Assembly (NCBI RefSeq): GCF_016900775.1
Contig: NZ_JACJKN010000014.1
Span: 1 to 64,000, forward strand
Direction of reading: 5' to 3'
Length of the DNA: 64,000 nt
DNA from: Olsenella uli
Lineage (GTDB): Bacteria > Actinomycetota > Coriobacteriia > Coriobacteriales > Atopobiaceae
The position numbers and the translations under genes were made by a program. The notes below the pieces were generated by a model that saw only the letters and a list, made by a program, of their open reading frames with translations, made no database searches and was not told the origin of the DNA. Shown here one piece after another: positions 29,730-38,371 of this stretch. The first letter of the stretch is position 1; the number at the start of each line of letters is the position of its first letter.

Positions 29730-31478
29730 TCACTGGGCGTAGAGCGTGAGGTCGTGGCTGGCGTAGGGGAGCGAGAGGGGCGCGCCGGCGGCATACGGGG
29801 TCCCCGAGCCGTCGGCCTTGGTGTTCCAGCCGGCGAACGCGAACCCCTCGCGGGCGGGCTCCTGCGAGGACACCGCGGTCTCGAGGGTCGCGGATGCCGC
29901 GCGGGTCTCCTCGGCGGCCGGCGCGCCCGTGCCGCCGTTGGCGTCGTACGCCACGCGATAGGTTCCCGTCACCGTGACGGTGGCCGCGCGGGAGGTCTCG
30001 TAGTTTCCGCCGGTCGCGGCGTTGCCGGCGTAGTGATGATAGAACCGGACCGCGTAGACCCCGGGCAGAGACGTGTCCACGTTGTGCTCGACGCGCGCGT
30101 GCGCGGCGTCATCAAGGCTCACCGCGGCGCCCGCGTGGTCGACGATGCCCACGAGGCTGTCCGCGGGCTGCCATGCGTCGCCCACGGCAAGTTCCAGGTC
30201 GCGCGTCTGGATGGTGGGGCGCAGGCGCACGTGGGCGGTGCCGATCCTGATACCGTCCGCGTTGGGGCCGCCCAGGACGGCATCGCTCCCGTCACGGTTG
30301 AGGATGATGGCCTCCTTGCCCGACCTCCGATAGCGGTACTCCTGCATCAGGTCGTCGTCATGGTCTTCGTCCACGTTGAGGACCCAGTCGGGGAGGCCCG
30401 GGTACACAGTGTTGGAGTCGCCCGTGCCGACGGACCAGCCGAGGTCGCGCACCGCATCGCGAATCCCGCGCAGGTCAATGCTGTAGACGCTGCCCGTGTA
30501 GATGGTGGGGTCGTCAAGCGCGCTGTGGCGGTCCAGATAGGCGAGGTTGTCTATGTGGAAGTCCGCGAGGCTGACCTCGGGCATGGCCTCCTGGACCTCG
30601 CGGGGGACGGGCGTGAACTCGCCCTCGAGGACGTCTCCCTTGGGGGCCACGGTCACGCCGAGGTACTTGCCGCCGCCCGCGAAGCGGCCCACGGTGGCGC
30701 CGTTGGCGTCCTTCTCGGTCTCCTGGCGGGCAAAGCGCAGGTACGTGTTGGCGTTGTTGCTGGCACCCTCGAACTTGGAGGCGCTCCTGAGGCCCAGCCG
30801 GGCGTAGCTGAGGCCGTGGAGCACCTCGCTGCTGTACCCGCCGGCCACCTCGAGCGGCAGCGTGACGGCTACGGTCTCGCCGGGCTGAAGGGTGCCGCCC
30901 AGCCCGACCTTCTTGAGGTCGCCCCAGGCGTTTGCGGCCGCGTAGGCGCCCGGCGCCTCGGCGAGCGCCGCGCGTCCCGTGGTGCCGGAGTCTGCCGTCA
31001 GCTCAACGGTGACCTGGGACGCGTCTTCCGTGGAGACGATGGCGGCGGCCCCGGAGAGGCGCACCACCGGGCGGTCGGCCTTGCCGCCTCCCGTGTAGTC
31101 TCCGTAGGGGGTCGTGAGGGTGGCGTCCAGGGGAACGGCGGAGTCCGAGGCGTTGGTGACGGTCAGCACGCCGCGCAGGTTGCGCATGAGGTCGACGTCC
31201 GCGAGCGACTTGTCCATGCGGTGGACGTCGGTGTCCTTCACGTACGCGTAGTTGGACGTCTGGCCGGAGTCGTCCGTGTAGTAGAGCGCAAAGCTGACGC
31301 CGCTTTCCGCGGTGACGGGCGCGCTGTTGACGCGGACGCCGCCTCCGGGCTGGGTGCCCGTGTAGAAGCTGTTGGTGCTGAGGGCCTGCGCCGGCAGCGG
31401 CGGGGCCGCCAGCGCCAGGGCGACGCCGAGCGCTCCGGCAACTGCCGCGAGCAGCCCGCGCCCGGGGGTGCGTTGCAT
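29730..31478 (-). CDS. Secreted surface-type protein with InlB/Flg_new repeat, anchor lost
   Basis: 582 aa from ATG 31478 behind AGGAGG. The signal peptide (GLLAAVAGALGVALALAAP...AQA) leads a large beta-rich ectodomain. Three segments are visible: a region with adhesin-like beta strands (VLTVTNASDSAVPLDATL), a calcium-type acidic stretch (LNVDEDHDDDL), and a C-terminal InlB B-repeat (YRVAYDANGGTGAP... GFAFAGWNTKADGSGTPY... LTLYAQ). The protein ends at a TGA just before the expected W. Without read-through it would be released rather than wall-anchored. It is not part of a clear operon. Function is probably adhesion or surface structure, inferred from architecture. Confidence 0.8.
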   Translation of the reverse strand: MQRTPGRGLLAAVAGALGVALALAAPPLPAQALSTNSFYTGTQPGGGVRVNSAPVTAESGVSFALYYTDDSGQTSNYAYVKDTDVHRMDKSLADVDLMRNLRGVLTVTNASDSAVPLDATLTTPYGDYTGGGKADRPVVRLSGAAAIVSTEDASQVTVELTADSGTTGRAALAEAPGAYAAANAWGDLKKVGLGGTLQPGETVAVTLPLEVAGGYSSEVLHGLSYARLGLRSASKFEGASNNANTYLRFARQETEKDANGATVGRFAGGGKYLGVTVAPKGDVLEGEFTPVPREVQEAMPEVSLADFHIDNLAYLDRHSALDDPTIYTGSVYSIDLRGIRDAVRDLGWSVGTGDSNTVYPGLPDWVLNVDEDHDDDLMQEYRYRRSGKEAIILNRDGSDAVLGGPNADGIRIGTAHVRLRPTIQTRDLELAVGDAWQPADSLVGIVDHAGAAVSLDDAAHARVEHNVDTSLPGVYAVRFYHHYAGNAATGGNYETSRAATVTVTGTYRVAYDANGGTGAPAAEETRAASATLETAVSSQEPAREGFAFAGWNTKADGSGTPYAAGAPLSLPYASHDLTLYAQ

Positions 31479-31804
31479 GTTTCCTCCTATGGTCGTGTCC
31501 TGCGGGGACGTTCCGACACACCATCGCAGCATGACGCTGCGTCTCGTCAACCCCGCCCTCGCCCCTCCCTGCGGGGTTTTCGGCGGCGCGCGCCCATCAT
31601 GCGAGAAGTGCATGACGCCTTGTCGCGCGTTCGATGTATCAGGCGGCTAACAAAGCATCCCGGCGTGCCCGGACCGACCGTTCGCCGTTCTTCTCGCCCC
31701 GTCGTGCGGCCGCGACGCGGGGCTGTCTCCCTAGGCTCTCGGGTATCGGAAAGCGCGGGCGCCCCGGGGCCAACCCCCGGGCGCCCCGAGGGACGGGAGG
31801 CATC

Positions 31805-33274
31805 ATGGCGGACGGCTCGGCGGCCGGCGGCATGAAGAAGGAGCTCACGCTCTTCAACTTCTTCACCATCGGCTTTGGGGCGATCATCGGCACCGGGTGG
31901 GTGCTTCTGGTGGGCGACTGGATGGTGCTGGGCGGCGGCCCCATACCGGCGATGGTGGCGTTTGCCCTGGGGGCGCTCTTCCTGGTGCCCATCGGCATGT
32001 GCTTTGGCGAGCTCACGGCGGCCATTCCCATCTCGGGCGGCATCATCGAGTACGTGGAGCGGACCTTTGGACGGAAGATGGGCTTCTTTACGGGGTGGAT
32101 GCTGCTGCTGGGCAACGCGCCGCTGTGCCCGTGGGAGGCCATCGCCATCTCAACGCTGCTCACGGACCGCTTTGCCGAGTTCCCGGCGCTCGCGTGGCTG
32201 AGGTCGGTCAAGCTCTACACCATCATGGGCGCGGACGTCTACCTCTGGCCCACGCTCATCGCGCTGGGGTTTGCCGTGCTCGTCATCTTTCTCAACTTCC
32301 GCGGCGCCGGCGCGGCGGCCAAGCTCTCGAGCTTTCTCACCAAGGCGCTGCTCGCCGGAATGGTTCTTGCCATGGGCATAAGCCTCATGACGGGCTCGCC
32401 GGAAAACGCCCTGCCCGTGTTCTCCCAGGCGGAAAACGCCGCCGGCGGAAGCTCCACCGAGGCGACGAGCCTCATGGGCGGCATCATGGCCGTCTTGGTG
32501 ATGACGCCCTTCTTCTATGCGGGCTTCGACACCATCCCCCAGCAGGCCGAGGAGGCCTCCGAGGGGATTGACTGGAAGCGCTTTGGCCTCATCCCCGCCA
32601 TCGCCCTTCTCGCCTCGGGCGCGTTCTACCTTGTGTGCATCTACTCGTTTGGCACCATCATCGACTGGCACGAGTTCGTGGGGAGCTCCGTGCCGGCGCT
32701 CGCGGTGCTCGAGCGCATCAACGTGTTCTTCTACCTGGCGATGCTCGTCATTGCCACGCTCGGGCCGCTGGGGCCGATGAACTCGTTCTTCGGCGCGTCG
32801 AGCCGCCTCATGCTCGCCATGGGCCGCAAGGAGATGCTCCCCGCCTCCTTTGGGAAGATCGACCCGGCAACGGGCACGCCGAAAAAGGCGCTCGTGGCCA
32901 TGGGCGCGCTCACCCTCGTGGGCCCGTTCCTCGGCCGCAACATGCTCGTGCCGCTCACCAACGTGGCCTCGCTCGGCTTCATCTTTGCGTGCACGATGGC
33001 GGCCGTGGCCTGCCTCAGGCTGCGCCGCACCGAGCCCGACCTCCCGCGCCCGTACCGGGTCAACGGGGGACGCGCGGGCATCGCGGCGGCCATCGCCGCG
33101 GGACTCGTGATCATCGGCCTCATGGTGGTCCCGGCGAGCCCGGCCGCGCTCTCGCCTGTCGAGTGGGCCATCACCGCCGGGTGGATCGTCATTGGGTTTG
33201 TCATTCTCGCCGCGTTTGGGCGCGGGGGCGCGCGGCGCTGCGCTCCCCCTGACGCGCAGGGAACGCGCGGCTAG
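31805..33274 (+). CDS. APC-superfamily amino-acid permease
   Basis: 489 aa from ATG 31805, behind GGGAGG. About 12 membrane helices are seen. The first has the APC signature FNFFTIGFGAIIGTGWV, and ISGGIIEYVERTFG and GFDTIPQQAEEASEG follow in the usual places. The loop MNSFFGASSRLMLAMGRKEMLP is also typical. The C-terminal tail is hydrophilic. It probably imports an amino acid or amine by symport or exchange; the substrate is not deducible. The amidohydrolase gene follows after 63 nt and a LysR gene after that, which suggests uptake and breakdown of one compound. Confidence 0.88.
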   Translation: MADGSAAGGMKKELTLFNFFTIGFGAIIGTGWVLLVGDWMVLGGGPIPAMVAFALGALFLVPIGMCFGELTAAIPISGGIIEYVERTFGRKMGFFTGWMLLLGNAPLCPWEAIAISTLLTDRFAEFPALAWLRSVKLYTIMGADVYLWPTLIALGFAVLVIFLNFRGAGAAAKLSSFLTKALLAGMVLAMGISLMTGSPENALPVFSQAENAAGGSSTEATSLMGGIMAVLVMTPFFYAGFDTIPQQAEEASEGIDWKRFGLIPAIALLASGAFYLVCIYSFGTIIDWHEFVGSSVPALAVLERINVFFYLAMLVIATLGPLGPMNSFFGASSRLMLAMGRKEMLPASFGKIDPATGTPKKALVAMGALTLVGPFLGRNMLVPLTNVASLGFIFACTMAAVACLRLRRTEPDLPRPYRVNGGRAGIAAAIAAGLVIIGLMVVPASPAALSPVEWAITAGWIVIGFVILAAFGRGGARRCAPPDAQGTRG

Positions 33275-33337
33275 CGGGAATGTGCCGGAAAGCTACGGCA
33301 GGAACGCAGGCATTTGGACAGGGAATTGGAGGATCGC

Positions 33338-34585
33338 ATGGGAAACTACGCAATCAGGGGCGGCAGGCTCGTGGACGGCACCGGGGCGGCCCCGGTCGAT
33401 GACAGCCTCGTCCTCGTGGACGAGAAGCGCATCGTCTACGCCGGACCCGCCGCGGAGATTCCGGAGGGCTATGAGGTCGTGGACGCCACGGGCAAGACCG
33501 TGATGCCGGGCATCATTGACACCCACCTGCACTTCTCGGGCAACCTGACCGATGACGACAACGACTGGGTCATCGAGTCGGTCCCGCAGAAGCAGGTCGT
33601 CGCCGTCAAGCAGGCCTATGACGCGCTCACGCACGGTCTCACCACGGTCTGCGAGATCGGCCGCAACGGCATCGCCATCCGCGACGTGGTCAACATGGGC
33701 GTCATGAAGGGGCCGCGCATCTTTGCCACCGGCCTCGGCTTCTGCCGGACCGCCGGGCACGGCGACTCCCACCGCCTGCCGCAGGACTACAACAAGGCGT
33801 CGCACCCCTGGGGCGACCAGGTGGACGGCCCGTGGGACCTGCGCAAGGCCGTGCGCCGGCGCCTGCGCGAGAATCCGGACGCCATCAAGATCTGGGCCAC
33901 CGGCGGAGGCATCTGGCACTGGGACTCCGGCCGCGACCAGCACTACTGCTACGAGGAGATCAAGGCCGTCTGCGACGAGGCCGCCATGGTGGGGATCCCC
34001 GTGTGGTCGCACAGCTACAACTCGGTGAGCGCGGCGTACGACTCCGTGCGCGCCGGCGCCGAGCAGCTCATCCACGGCTTTGAGCTTGACGAGAAGACCA
34101 TGGACCTCATGGCGGAGCGGGGCACCTTCTTCACGCCCACCATCGGCTTCTTGCCCACGTGGTACGCGACGTACCCGCCGGCCTACACCCCCGAGCTCGA
34201 CCGCTTCCCCGGCGAGACCGTGGTGGAGAAGGAGCTCCAGCGCACCTACGCCAACCTGCGCGCGGCAAACGAGCGCGGCGTCACGCTCACCATCGGCTCC
34301 GACTCGTTCTCGTTTGTGACGCCCTACGGCTGGGTCACGATCGACGAGATGTACGACTTCGTGGACAAGGCGGGCATCTCCGTGCTCGACACCATCAAGG
34401 CCGCCACGCTCAACGGCGCCAAGATGGTCCACAGGGAGGACGAGTTTGGCTCGCTCGAGGCGGGCAAGCTCGCCGATCTGCTCGTGGTTCGCGGCGACGT
34501 GGCGTCCAACATCCACGACCTCACGCCGGACAACATGGACCTCATCATGAAGGAGGGCGACGTCGTCGTGCGCGACGCCCTGTAG
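33338..34585 (+). CDS. Metal-dependent amidohydrolase (imidazolonepropionase/prolidase-like)
   Basis: 415 aa from ATG 33338, behind GGAGG. Amidohydrolase landmarks: VMPGIIDTHLHFSG (HxH), a lysine in IKIWATGGGIWHWD that may be carboxylated, His in VWSHSYN and LIHGFELDEK, and Asp in LTIGSDSFSF. The C-terminal beta sandwich is in place (LEAGKLADLLVV). Relatives hydrolyse Xaa-Pro dipeptides or cyclic amides. It lies between a permease and a LysR regulator, so the three probably form a catabolic unit. Cytoplasmic; no signal peptide. Confidence 0.88.
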   Translation: MGNYAIRGGRLVDGTGAAPVDDSLVLVDEKRIVYAGPAAEIPEGYEVVDATGKTVMPGIIDTHLHFSGNLTDDDNDWVIESVPQKQVVAVKQAYDALTHGLTTVCEIGRNGIAIRDVVNMGVMKGPRIFATGLGFCRTAGHGDSHRLPQDYNKASHPWGDQVDGPWDLRKAVRRRLRENPDAIKIWATGGGIWHWDSGRDQHYCYEEIKAVCDEAAMVGIPVWSHSYNSVSAAYDSVRAGAEQLIHGFELDEKTMDLMAERGTFFTPTIGFLPTWYATYPPAYTPELDRFPGETVVEKELQRTYANLRAANERGVTLTIGSDSFSFVTPYGWVTIDEMYDFVDKAGISVLDTIKAATLNGAKMVHREDEFGSLEAGKLADLLVVRGDVASNIHDLTPDNMDLIMKEGDVVVRDAL

Positions 34586-34699
34586 CGCGCCCGCGCCGTC
34601 CCCGCGGCCGACGTCTTTCCGGCGCCCCGTCGCCTCGCGCGGCGGGGCGCTATGCTGTGGGGAGGCGATGCGGGAAGCCGGCTGTCTGGAGGCCTGGCG

Positions 34700-35605
34700 A
34701 TGGAGGCGAACATCCACAAGATCGGCGCGTTCGTTGCGACGGCGCGCCTGGGAAGCATCACGCGCGCCGCGCGGGAGCTCGGGTGCACGCAGTCGACGGC
34801 GAGCCGCATGGTCTCGAGCCTGGAGGAGGAGTGGGGCGTGCGGCTCTTCGAGCGCCGCGGGCCCCAGCTCTCCCTCACGGGGGAGGGCGAGCGGCTCCTG
34901 CGCGCGGCGCGCGAGGTCATTGCCGCGTGCGACGGGCTCGATCGCTGCGTCCGCGGCATCGCCGAGCTCGAGGTGGGCTCCGTGGACGTTGCCGCGCCGT
35001 CAAGCGTAGTGTCCCAGAGACTCGCCGGGCCGCTCGGCCGGTTTGTGGCGGACCACCCTCGCGTGGAGGTCAACCTCTACGAGACCACCTACGACGAGGC
35101 GGAGCGCATGCTGCGCGCCGGCCGCGCCGACCTCTCCTTTGTGTCGACGCGGCTCGAGGGGGACGGGATCGTCTCCACGCCGTTTGTGCGCGACGAGATC
35201 GTCGTGGTGACGCCGCGCGGCCACTTTGCCGACGCCGCGCGCCCGATTCCCATCCGCCAGCTGCTCGACGAGCGCTTCATCGCCGACACCGAGACGGCGC
35301 CGCTCCTCCAGCGCGAGCTCACGAGCCCCTGCATCCGCTGCCAGACCTCGGACATCACCGCGATTCTCGCGCTCGTCGAGGCGGGGCTGGGCATCTCGCT
35401 CCTGCCGAGCCTCGCGCTCGAGCGGGCCGAGCGCCGGGTTGACGTCTGCCACCTGGAGGTGCCCGCGTACCGGACCATCTACCTCGCCCACCGCGCGCAC
35501 GAGGGGCTTGCCCCCGCGCCCGCGGCGTTTCTCGGCTACCTCGAGGGGCGCGCGGAGCCGCCGGAGGCCGGCCGTCCTTCTCGCCGGCAGGTCGCCAGCA
35601 TGTGA
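34700..35605 (+). CDS. LysR-family transcriptional regulator
   Basis: 301 aa from ATG 34700, behind CTGGAGG. The N-terminal HTH reads FVATARLGSITRAARELGCTQSTASRMVSSLEEEWGVRLFER. The effector domain covers residues about 90-290 (GSVDVAAPSSVVSQRL, LVEAGLGISLLPSLAL). It is in the same direction as the permease and amidohydrolase, so probably their regulator, perhaps answering to the hydrolase substrate. Its last 70 bp overlap the convergent HAD gene, an unusual arrangement. Confidence 0.9.
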   Translation: MEANIHKIGAFVATARLGSITRAARELGCTQSTASRMVSSLEEEWGVRLFERRGPQLSLTGEGERLLRAAREVIAACDGLDRCVRGIAELEVGSVDVAAPSSVVSQRLAGPLGRFVADHPRVEVNLYETTYDEAERMLRAGRADLSFVSTRLEGDGIVSTPFVRDEIVVVTPRGHFADAARPIPIRQLLDERFIADTETAPLLQRELTSPCIRCQTSDITAILALVEAGLGISLLPSLALERAERRVDVCHLEVPAYRTIYLAHRAHEGLAPAPAAFLGYLEGRAEPPEAGRPSRRQVASM

Positions 35606-36420
35606 CGGGAGACGGCGTGAAGCGCGCAGCTGCCAATCACGTGGCCCGCCGCGCGCTTGGCGTCCTCGCTTGCGCCCCGCGGCGCATAGGCGTGCGAAAA
35701 GCGCTCGAGCATGGCGAGGTCGTTGCCGCCGTCGCCGTAGACCGCGACCTCCTCCTCGCCTATCCCCAAGTGCCCCGCAAGCCAGGCCACGGCCTCGCCC
35801 TTGTTGACGCGGGCGTCGGTGAGCTCGAAGAGGTCGCCGTCAAAGGACGCGTTCACGACCCGGGAGGCGTGGTCGCCCACAAAGCCGAGGAGCTCGCGGC
35901 GCAGCCCGTCGTCCGCCACGCGGAAGTTGACCTTGCAGATCGGCCGCGCGAGCACGTCGGCGTCCGTCTGGTCGAAGTGGGTGTCCGGGGCGGGCGGCTG
36001 CCGGCGGAGCCTTCGCGCCACGAGGCGGCCGAGCGGGCCCGGGGACGGCCGGAAGCCCGCGAGGTGGCTCTCGCGCGTGCCGCGCACGTAGGTCCCGTCC
36101 TGCGCGATGCAGTTGAAGCACACCGCGGGAAACGCGGCGAGCAGCTCCTCGAGTGTTGCCGGGTCAAAGCGTGAGAACCGCAGCGTCGCGCCCCGCGCGT
36201 CGCAGATGAGCGCGCCGTTGGCGGAGACGGTCTCGAGCGGGAGGTCGCGGAAGCCAAGCGTGGAGGCGTGGCGCACGGCCCGCCCGGTTGCCAGGGCCAC
36301 GTGGCGCCCCGCGCCGAGCACGCGGCGGAGCTGCAAGATGATGGCGCGGTCCGTCTGGTGGAGCGCGTTGAAGAGCGTCCCGTCAAGGTCGCTGGCAAAG
36401 AGTCTGATCAGGGGTCCCAC
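35536..36420 (-). CDS. HAD-superfamily phosphatase, Cof type
   Basis: About 294 aa if started at GTG 36420. A CTG at 36411 lies nine bases inside, eight bases after GGAGG, so the true start is uncertain. Motif I is FASDLDGTLFNA, motif II the ALATGRAVRHAS region, motif III a lysine in VNKGEAVAWLAGHLG and motif IV VYGDGGNDLAMLERF. The cap resembles Cof/YbiV enzymes that dephosphorylate sugars or cofactors. The 3' end overlaps the convergent LysR gene by 70 bp, where its tail (ATCRREGRPASGG) is probably non-essential. It shares direction with the spermidine-synthase-like gene upstream. Confidence 0.82.
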   Translation of the reverse strand: MGPLIRLFASDLDGTLFNALHQTDRAIILQLRRVLGAGRHVALATGRAVRHASTLGFRDLPLETVSANGALICDARGATLRFSRFDPATLEELLAAFPAVCFNCIAQDGTYVRGTRESHLAGFRPSPGPLGRLVARRLRRQPPAPDTHFDQTDADVLARPICKVNFRVADDGLRRELLGFVGDHASRVVNASFDGDLFELTDARVNKGEAVAWLAGHLGIGEEEVAVYGDGGNDLAMLERFSHAYAPRGASEDAKRAAGHVIGSCALHAVSRHMLATCRREGRPASGGSARPSR

Positions 36421-36485
36421 CTCCCGCGGGTCATAGGGGCAGTATAGCGCCGCGGCGGGGAGGGGCGAGAAGGGCCGCGGCGCCC

Positions 36486-37334
36486 CTAGCGTACCGTCAC
36501 GGCGCCCTCGGGCAGCGCCACCGCGGCGTCGCTCGCCACCACCACGTTGTTGCCGGGCTTCCCCGGCTCGCCGGGCCACTCCGGCACGTAGCTCACGCGC
36601 GCGAGGACGCGCCCGAAGGCCGCCTCGACCTCGCGCAGCGTGCGCGCGCCGCGCCCCTCGCAGGCGCAGCGGACGTTTGCGAGGTAGACGCCGCCCTCGG
36701 CGAGGTGCTCGCGCACCACGCGTGCGCCCTCGTCGGTGGCGAGCGGGCCGAGTGGCCGCTTGCCGGAGAACGCGTCGTTGACGATCACGTCGTAGGGCTC
36801 GGCGGCGGCGCGAAGGAACCCCCAGGCGTCGTCGTTCACCAGGCGAAGCCGCCCGTCCTTCTCGGCGCCCGTCTCCTGGAGGCACTCGTCCAGGAAGAAC
36901 CGCTCGCGCGCCAGCGCCGTGATGGCGGGGTCCACCTCGACCACGTCCACGCTCGCGGCCGGCACGTGCGTGGCCAGGTACTTGGGCAGCGAGTAGCCGC
37001 CCCCGCCCATGACCATCACGCGCAGGGGCCGCGCCGCCGAGCGCCCGCGCGCGCGGACCAGCCCCTCTATGACGGCGGCCATGGCGCGGTGGTACTCGCA
37101 CGCGAGCTCAAAGCGCAGCTCGCGCGGGACGTAGCTCACGGACTGGAACGTCCCGTTGACGTTGAGCAGGCGCACCGGCGTCTTGTCCTCGGTCAGGGAG
37201 TCAAAGACGAGCGTGAGGCCAAACTTGGTGCGCAGCACGCTGACACCGCGCCGGCGCAGCCCCCAGAGCAGGGCGAGCAGCACGGCGGTGCAGACGACGG
37301 TCAGGACGAGAAGGGCGCAGACGAGCTCTCTCAC
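36486..37334 (-). CDS. Spermidine-synthase-like protein with N-terminal membrane helix
   Basis: 282 aa from GTG 37334, behind AAGGAGC. One N-terminal membrane helix (ALLVLTVVCTAVLLALLWGL) is followed by a class I methyltransferase-like/spermidine-synthase fold: LRVMVMGGGGYSLPKYL (SAM-type Gly loop), VDVVEVDPAITALA, and YDVIVNDAFSG. Such membrane-tethered members are frequent in Actinomycetota, but the polyamine reaction is unproven for them. It lies divergent to tatA. A stand-alone role in polyamine or small-molecule transfer is only a family-based suggestion. Confidence 0.75.
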   Translation of the reverse strand: MRELVCALLVLTVVCTAVLLALLWGLRRRGVSVLRTKFGLTLVFDSLTEDKTPVRLLNVNGTFQSVSYVPRELRFELACEYHRAMAAVIEGLVRARGRSAARPLRVMVMGGGGYSLPKYLATHVPAASVDVVEVDPAITALARERFFLDECLQETGAEKDGRLRLVNDDAWGFLRAAAEPYDVIVNDAFSGKRPLGPLATDEGARVVREHLAEGGVYLANVRCACEGRGARTLREVEAAFGRVLARVSYVPEWPGEPGKPGNNVVVASDAAVALPEGAVTVR

Positions 37335-37451
37335 AGGGGCTCCTTTTCGCGTTTTAGAGATTGTGAGTAGCGTGCAACGTCGGCTATACTAGCTGATGCT
37401 GTATTGGGCCTGTGGCCCGTCTGAGACAACGCACCGGAAGGACACTTCATC

Positions 37452-37775
37452 ATGATTCTTGGCATGGGGCCGCTTGAGATCGTCATCATCCTCGTCATCG
37501 TGCTCGTCATCTTTGGGCCGAAGAACCTCCCCAAGATCGGCAGCGCCCTGGGCAAGACCGTCAAGAACGTGCGCGAGGGCATGGAAGAGGGCAAGGACGA
37601 GAAGGACGAGAGCCCGATCGAGTCCCACGATGACTCCGTCGAGGTCATCGAGGACGAGGACGACGCCGATGCCCCCGAGGCCGCTGCCTCCGACGCGGTG
37701 TTCTGCTCCAAGTGCGGCGCCAAGAACGCGGCCGACGCCGAGTTCTGCTCCAAGTGCGGCAGCAAGCTCAACTAG
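37452..37775 (+). CDS. tatA: Twin-arginine translocase TatA with C-terminal zinc ribbon
   Basis: 107 aa from ATG 37452. The N-terminal membrane helix and hinge are TatA-like (GPLEIVIILVIVLVIFGPKNLP), then the amphipathic helix KIGSALGKTVKNVREGMEEG. An acidic stretch (DEDDADAPEAAASD) leads to a zinc ribbon with two CxxC pairs (FCSKCGAK and FCSKCGSKLN). TatA forms the pore of the Tat exporter for folded proteins. The zinc ribbon is not part of classical TatA. No tatC is visible in this window. greA begins 27 nt later, so they may be co-transcribed. Confidence 0.85.
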   Translation: MILGMGPLEIVIILVIVLVIFGPKNLPKIGSALGKTVKNVREGMEEGKDEKDESPIESHDDSVEVIEDEDDADAPEAAASDAVFCSKCGAKNAADAEFCSKCGSKLN

Positions 37776-37802
37776 TGGCACGCGGCAGATAGGGAGCAGC
37801 AC

Positions 37803-38282
37803 ATGGATAGCACCAAGAAGATCGAGCTCACCCCCGAGGGCCGTCAGCGCCTCGTCGACGAGCTGGAGTACCGCGAGGGCGAGAAGCACGACGAGATCGT
37901 CGAGCGCATCAAGGAGGCCCGCGGCTTTGGCGACCTCTCGGAGAACTCCGAGTATGACGCGGCCAAGGAGGAGGAGGCGCGCAACGCCGCGCGCATCAAC
38001 GAGATCCGCCAGATCCTCTCCGTGGCGACCGTCGTGGAGGCCGGCCCCGCGCGCGACCTCACGGTCTCTATTGGCACCACTGTCGAGCTGAAGGACGAGA
38101 AGGGCAAGACGTCCACCTTCACCATCGTGGGCACCACCGAGACCAACTCCCTCGAGCACAAGATTTCCAACGAGTCCCCCGTGGGCAGCGCCCTGGTGGG
38201 CCACCGCAAGGGCGACGAGGTCGAGGTCGTCGCGCCGTCCGGCAAGACGAGGAAGTACGTCATCACGGGGATTTCCCGCTAG
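37803..38282 (+). CDS. greA: Transcription elongation factor GreA
   Basis: 159 aa from ATG 37803. The N-terminal coiled coil (LTPEGRQRLVDELEYRE through EARNAARINEIRQIL) carries the acidic tip GDLSENSEYDAAKEEE that reaches the RNA polymerase active site. The C-terminal FKBP-like domain has VELKDEKGKTSTFTIVG and SPVGSALVGHRKGDEVEV. It rescues backtracked RNA polymerase by stimulating transcript cleavage. It lies between tatA and lysS in the same direction. Confidence 0.96.
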   Translation: MDSTKKIELTPEGRQRLVDELEYREGEKHDEIVERIKEARGFGDLSENSEYDAAKEEEARNAARINEIRQILSVATVVEAGPARDLTVSIGTTVELKDEKGKTSTFTIVGTTETNSLEHKISNESPVGSALVGHRKGDEVEVVAPSGKTRKYVITGISR

Positions 38283-38371
38283 GCTAGGCTTCCTCTTCCG
38301 ACAAGCAGCAAGCGTGGGGCCCCGTGTCTGCGTATCGCAGGTGCGGGGCGCTTCTATCCGAAAGGGACAAC

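Noticed and set aside
29389-29733. Minus-strand 114-codon frame over the sorting-signal region
   Set aside because: Different frame from the LPXTG-like sequence; Arg/Gly/Pro-rich with no motif.
38283-38371. Possible riboswitch or T-box before lysS
   Set aside because: The gap is under 90 bp and lacks a T-box sequence or L-box core; only an ordinary GC-rich dyad is seen.
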